This document shows, in pieces, positions 56,968-64,000 of a DNA stretch of 64,000 nucleotides. The notes beneath the pieces were generated by a model that had not been told where the DNA came from, made no database searches, and worked only from the letters and a program-made list of their open reading frames with translations. Made by a program: the position numbers and the translations under genes. The first letter of the stretch is position 1. Every line of letters begins with the position of its first letter. Location of the stretch: contig JAIWZP010000040.1 in NCBI GenBank assembly GCA_025201375.1, positions 186,001 to 250,000 on the forward strand, in the 5' to 3' direction. Source of the stretch: Gongronella butleri. Lineage: Eukaryota; Mucoromycota; Mucoromycetes; Mucorales; Cunninghamellaceae.

Positions 56968-57344
56968 CTGTGCAGCAAAAACAAGCCATGGAAATGAAAC
57001 ACTTACCAAAAGGAGAGATCCAGAAAAACCAGGTGGGCCAGCAAGTATCACGCACAAAGCAGCAATTGCATTCACAGAGGGAAAAAAAAAAAAAAAAAAA
57101 AGGTAAAGAAAAGCCTATAAAAAAATGCTTCGTGTGGCGGTCTTTTATAGCCCCAGCTGAAAAATTTTTTTCAGCGCAAGCCGCTGGCAGCAAGTCTCAT
57201 CTGTGACCCTTTCCTTTTTGGTGATTGACCGACATGGCGGGATTGTGAGACGCGCGTCAGAAAAAAAAAAAAAAAGAAAAAGAAAAAGCAAGAGAGAGAA
57301 GGACTTTAATGTATCAACAAAGGGGGTAAAAAGAAGAATTTGTT
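56968..57344. other. Intergenic region, probable 5' leader of the small gene
   Basis: About 380 bp. Contains a donor-like gtaagtg (minus strand, 57003-57009) pairing with the acceptor at 56968-56969, an A run near 57080-57100 and, near 57305, ATTAAA on the minus strand as poly(A) signal of the acetyltransferase gene. Confidence 0.4.
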
Positions 57345-58340
57345 CTATCCAATGGTAAAAGAAGCAATGCTGAAGAGACCAGACGGGTCGCCAGTGGGCG
57401 GTGATCCGCGCCACATGCGCACGCGGCCAGAGACGTTGGTGAAACCAAGGGATTCGCAGAGGGCAATGGCCATTGGATTGTGCGCCGTGGTGTTGACGTT
57501 GAACACGGGCAAATGATCGGCAGGCAGGCGCCATCCTGGGGTCTTTGCCTGTGTGAGGAGCCATTGGCCCAGCTGGAGCAGCAGGCGACGGATGATTTGC
57601 GAATTGGTGCCGTACAGAGCCACGACAAAGCCCCGAACCGCCGGCCTTACAGTGGCAAAGTGCGTGATTTTGCCCTTTTCGGCGTCGCGCGCGACAAACC
57701 CGGCGCGACCCATATTGGCACTGTCCTTTGTCGTGTGCAGTTGGATCCATTGCTGCCACATGGTTTGTCGCTCCATCCCGCTAAACGCAAAATCGAGCGC
57801 AATCATGTCATCCACGTGCGATGCTGCCATGGGCTGGATGTCGATGCCCGCAATGGCTTCGGCGCCTCGCGATGTCGCAAAATACGCACTCAATGGCTCC
57901 ACCACGGTCTTTTGAATGTCGCCACGATACGTCAGACCCACCTGGCTCGCTGTAAACCCAGAACGCACATAGCTATCGGTCATGGCATACATTGCATCCA
58001 AACCGAGATACTTGCAGTCCTTGGTATATTCCAATGCCGCCTTGAAGAGGGCCGCACCATAGCCCTTGCCACGATGCTCCTCAGGGACAATGTAACACCC
58101 CAGATATGCCAAATCCGCTGTGTGCTTGCATGCAAAGATCATCGCCACCACGACTTCCTTGTCTTGCTCGTCGCGCACCGTGCCAAGCAGCAAACCTTGT
58201 GGATCAACGTGAAAATACACTTGCTTCACCTCTTCATAATCCACACTGTGGTTCCACCCCTCGAGCACAGGGTAGTCGCGAAAATAAGGCCCCGCTTCTT
58301 CAGCGTCCTTGCATGGCCGGATCGTAAATGTAGAGTGCAT
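57345..58340 (-). CDS. GNAT N-acetyltransferase with YitH/HolE-like second domain
   Basis: Single exon, 331 residues. The GNAT fold is at about 1-150: FTIRPCKDAEEAGPYF, VVVAMIFACKHTADLAYLGC, then motif A YIVPEEHRGKGYGAALFKAA with the acetyl-CoA binding R-G-K-G-Y-G. A second alpha/beta half follows (IQPMAASHVDDMIALDFAFS, WRLPADHLPVFNVNTTAHNP, ALCESLGFTNVSG), the layout of GNATs with a YitH/HolE-type C-terminal domain. It probably acetylates a small amine; the substrate is unknown. A TATA-like TATAAAG (minus strand) lies at 58426-58432, 86 bp upstream. It is one of the few intron-free genes here. Confidence 0.88.
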   Translation of the reverse strand: MHSTFTIRPCKDAEEAGPYFRDYPVLEGWNHSVDYEEVKQVYFHVDPQGLLLGTVRDEQDKEVVVAMIFACKHTADLAYLGCYIVPEEHRGKGYGAALFKAALEYTKDCKYLGLDAMYAMTDSYVRSGFTASQVGLTYRGDIQKTVVEPLSAYFATSRGAEAIAGIDIQPMAASHVDDMIALDFAFSGMERQTMWQQWIQLHTTKDSANMGRAGFVARDAEKGKITHFATVRPAVRGFVVALYGTNSQIIRRLLLQLGQWLLTQAKTPGWRLPADHLPVFNVNTTAHNPMAIALCESLGFTNVSGRVRMWRGSPPTGDPSGLFSIASFTIG

Positions 58341-58622
58341 CGGATTGAAATTCTATTTTGAGGAGGGCGAAAAGATAAGGAAAGACAAAAAAAAAAAAAA
58401 AAAAGATCGCATTGATCTGTGTGCTCTTTATATGGTGCGCTGCCAAAATAAAAAAAAACAAGGTTCAATCATAGCTCGTTTGGACCCAATCATCAAGATT
58501 TGTCTGATGTTTTGACGCAACATGAGTCCGCGCACAATTGCAAAAAAGACAAAAAAAAAAAAAACACATTATAGCTGTATATGAGAGAGGGGTGGGGGCA
58601 TTGCAGCGCCACAAACCTTTTT

Positions 58623-60118
58623 TCATGGCTGTTTTTTATTTTTCAGCGACTTGACAAGCCAGTCCATGTAGATTGCGTAACCCGACGCGACGGCCTGTCC
58701 AATACAGGCTAGGAACGCGTCCAAAAAAAAGTTGTTTGCGGGGGCAACACCTACCAAAAGCGAAACATGTTTAGTGTTTTGGCCATCACGTGCCGTTTTT
58801 CATCATCTCCCTGGATTTGTAAGCATCGCCTTCTTACCTCGCGTCGTGCATCGCAGCAACTCGGATATAAAGTCCACCATGATCATGTAGTTGCCGGCGC
58901 GCAAACCTGCACAATCGCGCAATGTGTCAGTAAAATGAGCCTCTTGTTGTTTCTGCGCCGTGGACTTACCAGTGATGAGCGATTTGGCACATTGTTCCGG
59001 CGTCTGTGGCTCGTTGGTTCCTTCGATTTCTTTGGTCACGTCAGGCTTGGTCAAATTCTATTCAGGAACAGGGAAAAAGAAAAAAATTTAAGTCTTTTCC
59101 CTCTTTTTTTTTTCGCCATTGACAATGGTAACGTGATCCGCGTGATGTTTACCTCCTGCTCGAAGCCGGGGGAAAGAATGCCGCCGGGGTAAAAAATGTG
59201 CACATTAATGTCATACTGCTTGAGCTCGTTGCGCAGCGTGTCAGCCAGACCGCGGACGGCAAATTTCGTCGGCGAGTACGAGCCATAGCCTGCAAAGCTG
59301 AGCAGGCCCAGCATCGACGACACAAAGACAATCTTGCCATGACGCACACCAGCCTCCTTCATACGCAGCGCGGCTTGCTAAAAGATGAAAAAAAAAAAAA
59401 GGCAAATGTCACAAAATCCGCTCATCATGCCACGACCCGCTGCCTCTGGCTTACATGCGCAACATAGGTTTGGCCAAGGAAGTTGAGCTTCACAGACCAA
59501 TCAAATTCGTCCATCTCGTAATCCAGGAAAAACTTGGGAGTCGAGGCACCTGAGGAGTAAAAAAAAAAAATAAATAAAAGACGGCTGAGCACGCGCAAAG
59601 AAAGACGCGTTTGTTCGACGCGTCTTGTGCAGTCAATTGCTTACCAGCGCACGAGAACACGTATTCAGGATCGCGGCCAATCTTGACCTTGGCCTCGTCA
59701 AATGCGCGCACAACATCCTCTTTGTTTGTCACGTCCGCGCTGACGGCAATCACCTTTTGATCTTGCGACGAACAGAAGCTCTGGAAGAACGGGTCAGCAA
59801 TTAGTCTCGTTTGTTCTTGCAACGCCCGCTCTATGCGTTTTTTTCGCACGGCACTCGCCGTTTTACCTTGATTTCCTCGACAGCCTTGTCGAGCTCGGCC
59901 TTGCGGCGCGCAACAATCGTGATATCGGCCCCTGCTTTGGCAAGCTCCATGGCCAACGCTTTGCCCAGCCCTGTGCTTCCGCCCGTGATGAAGCAGTGCT
60001 TGCCGGCCGGCTGGTAAGGCGCACGCGTCATATGATTGTATAGGCGCTCCAAGCAGATCGCTGCCACCGTCGCCGCACCAAGAGCAACAAGCACGGCACC
60101 CCAGGAAGGAAGACTCAT
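58623..60118 (-). CDS. TSC10: 3-ketodihydrosphingosine reductase
   Basis: Exons 59867-60118, 59645-59780, 59455-59549, 59153-59377, 58970-59057, 58838-58906 and 58623-58750; 330 residues. The N-terminal hydrophobic segment (5-24) is an ER anchor. The short-chain dehydrogenase fold shows TGGSTGLG (45-52, NADPH binding), DVTNKEDV, the catalytic SS near 181 and YSPTK (Tyr195, Lys199). The family-typical FYPGGILSPGFEQE and PEQCAKSLITG follow, then a C-terminal hydrophobic stretch ending KNKKQP. It reduces 3-ketosphinganine to sphinganine with NADPH, the second step of sphingolipid synthesis, at the cytosolic face of the ER. An in-frame upstream Met region was not used because the ATG at 60118 starts the conserved anchor. 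Confidence 0.95.
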
Positions 60119-60884
60119 CGCGTATTGATCAAAATGGAACAAAGAAAAAAGCTGGAGAAGAAAAAAAAAAAGGGGGTAATCCAATTTTGAAGCCAAGCTT
60201 GCTTATTTTAGACTTGGATCGGCGGCCTAGATGGCAGACCCCGCTTTGGTAACACGAGCTTGGCCAGCTAGTTGCGCCTATTTCTGCAACGCGTAAAAAT
60301 TTGTGTCAAGCTACTTTTTGCATGGTGATAAGTGCGCGACTATTTTCAAATGCGCAATCCTGCTGGAAATTCTGACACTGGGGCATGTTTCCAAGACAGA
60401 TTCTGAGCTTGTCCATGAGCATTGATGCTGGGGCATTCAGAACATGGCAAAATAGTATGAAATTTTATTCCTCTTGGCAAAAGACTGCGGCTTTTGGCCC
60501 TTTACCCTTTTTCGCACGTACCTACAGTAGCATATGGCGTGTCGCAAGAACACGCTAACCAAATGCCATAACGAATAATTGCCTTGTTGTCCGACGTCAG
60601 TTTCTGTCTACTGACATTGAAACATGGACAGATCGAACGCTTAATTTGGGTACAAAAATCCAAAACGGATGAAATTTGTGCATTTGTGCATTTTCTCGAT
60701 GTCGACCAGTTTCTTTTTCTTTTTTTTTTCTTTTTTTTTTTTTACGCTTGCGGAAGCCCACATTTGTGAATAAATGGACATGCAGTCAGAGTCGAGCCAG
60801 CATCATGTCTGCCGAACCAAGATCTAAAAAGCGAGTTTTCAGAGTCATTGCACACCAAGTCGCCGAGATCTCATCAATGCGATA

Positions 60885-61340
60885 TCTCCAAACCACAAGC
60901 GCTTTTACCGCGTTTGCCCACTGATTCATTTGACGTGAGTCGCGCATCGACACGTCGGGTCATTGTTGCTTACGCTACCAGAATGGACAAACCCCTACCC
61001 CCATTTTGCTGGGCGCATCCTCCGGATCTTGTTCATCAGATCATGCATGTGATCTAGAGCAAGCTGAACACAAAATTCCAACGATGCCAATTTTTTTCAG
61101 AGATCGGATCACTCATTCAGTCCTGAGGAAATGCATTTTGTATAAATTCAAGGCCAATACGAGTTACGACACCTGAAGGTTAACTTGCCAAGAACTCGTC
61201 GTCGATGCGATGTCTCCAAACCACAAGCGCTTTGTACCGTGTTTGCTCGCTGATTCATTTTAACTGGATCAGATCACTCATCAGTCGTCCTGAAAAAATG
61301 CATTACTGTATGCATAAATTCAGGGCCAAAAGCCCAAAAC
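60885..61340 (+). repeat. Local duplication of two modules
   Basis: Module A (the 48 bp repeat) lies at 60885-60932 and 61213-61260. Module B (GATC.GATCACTCAT, CCTGA.GAAATGCATT, ATAAATTCA.GGCCAA) lies at about 61093-61160 and 61268-61332. The order A-B-A-B points to a diverged segmental duplication. Confidence 0.6.
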
Positions 61341-62117
61341 AAGCAAGGTCAAATTCGCCTATCATAATACTGTATTGTCGAAACAACGGACAAAATGAAG
61401 CGAACCACATTTTTAACAAAAATTAAATTTTTACTGTAGCATTTGGTTTTTTATTACAGTATTCATTTTCGATTTTTCGTATCATACTGTACAGTACTGT
61501 AGAGACGTACCGGTAGTAGACAAACAATCAAGGCATATTTACCCATGGTGTGACTGGGCGTAGCTAGAATTTTGCGTGGTAAAGTTAGAATTCGTCACCC
61601 CGACCCCACTTATACTCAGGGTTTGGTCAATAATGATGAAGCTGAAAATGGCGTTTTATATGTTTTCAAGGGCGTAGAATCTCCTGGCGGTGTTTAAATT
61701 ACATGTCCAATTGCAGGTTTTTGAGTACTTAGAAATCTGGCTCAAATGCTGCAATTTGCTCTAATGGAAGTACCTCAAAACTTGCTTGAATCGCTATTTT
61801 GCCACACGAGTCCAATGTAAAATTTAATTTAGAATCGAATAAAGTTCTCACACGATGTCCGTTAACTTAATGAAATTTCGAGATAATCGCAATTTACGAC
61901 ATTTCGGCCCGATTTTGATTTTTGGCAGTAAATGCGTGATTTTTCGTATTTTTACTAAGAGAGCACGGCTCGAAAGTAACACCATTCGATTCCAAATCAA
62001 ATTTTACATCCAGGGGCGACGCGTTGTAGCCTCTAAGAGCAATTTCGGGGCGTCTAGCAAGAGATTAAAACGTCTTGCCAGCCAAATACTTTACCACGCA
62101 AAATTATAGCTAGGCGT

Positions 62118-62840
62118 CATTTCACAAGCCTGCAGCCCACTCAGCGCATAAAATGTGCAAAATAAAAAATTAAAAAAAATAAAAATTCCATGCAATTCAC
62201 GCAACCTAATTTGGAAATGTCAAATCTTAAATTTTTGCAAAAAAGTCTTACCCAAAGCAGACAATTTTCTCGGTCGATCGCGGTTCATGCGTCACTCTTC
62301 GGGCATTTTTATTACGGTACTTTGGGGGGCGGCTTGTCATTTTGTCTGCCAATTGCAAATCACCGGATTTACCTGTTTGGGATGCATTGATCACTCGGAG
62401 TTCGAAATTGACCGTTTTTGGGATTTAAATGTGTGACCCCTGAATTTTTCAAAAGTGGTCGTAGCGCTTTGAAGTTTTAAGCTTTTTTGTTGCAAATTTT
62501 GCGCTGACTGCGATGCAGGTATTTTTGAGCAGGGCTGACCACGCAGATGGCGAGATAAACGCCAAATAGTATAAATACGAGGTTTTTGGCATTTTTGAGT
62601 TTAAAAAAAATTGGACGGGTCCGTCTTAAGCACTGGACTATGGTTTAAGCCGTGACGCATTTTTCATTGGCGGGAAAGTAGGCTGTAAAAAAATTTCTGG
62701 AGGAGCAACTGGTCGGCAAAGCCTGAAAAACAGACTCTTCTTGCATGTTTATCATAAAAGGTACGGTAGTAAATGTGGACATTTTGTGCATTGCACGTAG
62801 CGCGATCCATGCTTGATTCACGAGACATTGAAGTATTGTA
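62118..62840 (+). repeat. Dispersed 0.7 kb repeat, copy 2
   Basis: Direct copy of 29449-30175; the same blocks occur in the same order, with more substitutions and small indels. In the part that gives an open frame in copy 1 (29927-30127), this copy has a stop codon. The alignment fades just before 62840. Confidence 0.8.
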
Positions 62841-62932
62841 CAGTATACGTAAATACAGTAGCAGCACAGAAGCACAAACACTCGTTCGTGCGTTGCTGAA
62901 TTGCTGTCGTCACTATCATATGATACTGTAAT

Positions 62933-63456
62933 TAGGGTTGTTACGTACGGTAATTCCAGCGAGCGAGACGAGGAGATTCACCTTGTCTTGTATCGTCTCG
63001 ACAAAATTTTGGGTCATCTCGTCGATCTCGATCGAGATTCTCGTGGTCGAGATCGAGCGAGATTCGAGAATGTCACATGACAAAACTCGAGCATTTTTTT
63101 TCAAAACTTCGCTTGGTGGAGTGAAAAAAATCCACCAAAAAAGTCGACACAAAGACAAGGGTTGAACCTTTCACATCCTGCCTCCAGAGCGCCAACAAGA
63201 CAAAGCAAGCTTTTTCCCATTGCACCACCACACCACCACAAAATCTACAGTACTACAGTTCTACAGTAAAATTAATGATGAATCATTGCGCGTTTGCGCC
63301 TAACCTAATTTTTTGTTCGAGATTCGAGCGAGACGAGCGAGATTTTACATTCTGTCGATCGAGACGGGCGAGATCCAGGTTGTCTCGATCGTCTCGATCT
63401 CGTCTCGAACCCTCGAGATTTTCGAGCGAGATTCTCGATTTATCATAGCATCCCTA
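62933..63456. mobile_element. Non-autonomous hAT-like element candidate
   Basis: Left end TAGGGTTGTTACG (62933-62945) and right end CATAGCATCCCTA (63444-63456), whose reverse complement is TAGGGATGCTATG: imperfect terminal inverted repeats of the TAGGGNTG kind seen in hAT elements. Sub-terminal zones at 62950-63080 and 63318-63440 are dense in TCTCGATCGAGA-type palindromes in opposite orientation, while the centre (63100-63300) is unrelated. No transposase frame is present. The flanking 8 bp do not match, so a target duplication is not visible. Confidence 0.4.
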
Positions 63457-63484
63457 CCTACCTATCCCTGCCTATTATGATACA

Positions 63485-63930
63485 GTATACAGTACGAACG
63501 TTGTTGTTGTTCGCGAAGTCTTCAAAACGTTTGTTCAATAATGTTTTACGAAGGAACGTTGTTGTTGTTCGTCGCGAAGTCTTCACAACGTTTGTTCGAT
63601 ACTGTATACTGTATAATAATTCTGTAAGAATTTTACGAACGTTGTTGTTGTTGTTTGTCGCGAAGTATTCACAACATTCGTTTGATATTTTATGTAGTGC
63701 AGTACTGTATGCTTTTGTTCGCGAAGTCTTCACAGCAACGTTTGTTTGATTTTTTTCGAACATTTGCAAAGAAGTATGATACAGTACGTACGTATGATAC
63801 TGCAGTCTTCACAGCAGTGTTGGTTCAATTTTTTACAGTCTGTAGGTACGTACAATACGTTCGTACAAACAACGTTGTTCGCAAAGTTTTCGCATACAAA
63901 AACGTTCGTTCGATTTTTTTATGATATCGT
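63485..63930. repeat. Degenerate tandem array with GTTGTTGTTCG core
   Basis: The core ACGAACGTTGTTGTTGTT, then CGCGAAGTCTTCA, then AACGTTTGTTCGAT, recurs about five times from 63494 on, with spacers containing ACTGTATACTGTA-like words. Spacing varies (roughly 60-110 bp), so units have decayed. The array reaches nearly to the window edge. Confidence 0.65.
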
Positions 63931-64000
63931 ACTGTATTTATTACCCACCACCGGTCGAGCGAGACAGGTAGTGCAACAATCAAAATAAAAAAAGGATCGG

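Larger units (their letters stand above)
60119..64000. other. 3.9 kb repeat-rich island at the right edge
   Basis: No gene supported. Sub-features are listed separately: 60885-61340 local duplications, 62118-62840 dispersed repeat, 62933-63456 hAT-like element candidate and 63485-63930 tandem array. TACAGTA/GTACTGTA words are common throughout. Confidence 0.55.

Noticed and set aside
57480..58361. 293-residue open frame on the plus strand
   Set aside because: It is the antisense shadow of the acetyltransferase gene on the minus strand, whose motif A and fold are clear.

Overview
The window is nuclear DNA of a fungus, most likely an early-diverging lineage such as Mucoromycota. This placement is inference. 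It rests on a fungal-type set of genes (GH13 alpha-amylase, beta-COP, F1-ATPase delta, Rpn3, Gyp1-like TBC protein, homocysteine S-methyltransferase, 3-ketodihydrosphingosine reductase), many short introns of about 43-150 nt that often carry long A or T homopolymers, and one protein resembling a family I recall from Mucoromycota. No bacterial operons, tRNA, rRNA or CRISPR array were seen.

I rebuilt about twenty gene models by splicing exons by eye. Reading phase closes across every junction in all the models called intact. Left part (1-16.2 kb): the 5' end of an unknown gene (-) divergent from an RBM26/27-like RNA-binding protein (+), a small membrane protein (-), an NRG1-like C2H2 factor (+), a Gyp1/TBC1D22 Rab-GAP (-) and a secreted 2H phosphoesterase-like protein (+). 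Middle (16.2-27.6 kb): secreted alpha-amylase, a secreted Cys-rich small protein, beta-COP (SEC26), ATP synthase delta (ATP16) and a SANT-domain protein. The 31.5-46 kb part is mostly minus strand: two orphan low-complexity proteins, a VHS-GAT endosomal adaptor, a PH-domain protein and a zinc-finger/helical protein that is divergent from RPN3 (46-48 kb). Right part (50.3-60.1 kb): a Tea1-like Kelch protein, homocysteine S-methyltransferase, a frameshifted repeat-invaded gene, a decayed peroxiredoxin gene, a possible 65-residue protein, a GNAT acetyltransferase and 3-ketodihydrosphingosine reductase.

Between the gene clusters lie AT-rich islands without recognisable genes (12.8-16.2, 17.8-18.7, 19.2-21.0, 27.6-31.4, 39.9-42.5, 48.1-50.3 and 60.1-64.0 kb). 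They share diverged dispersed repeats: an inverted pair of about 0.85 kb, a direct pair of about 0.7 kb with a third truncated copy, tandem arrays of 124 bp and 148 bp units, and a hAT-like non-autonomous element candidate near the right edge.

The genes are mostly housekeeping (vesicle traffic: SEC26, Gyp1-like, VHS-GAT; proteostasis: RPN3; energy: ATP16; sphingolipid and methionine metabolism) and form no single pathway. Splicing is unusual: four GC-AG introns in intact genes plus one in a pseudogene, coding exons of 3, 6, 10 and 10 nt, and homopolymer-filled introns.
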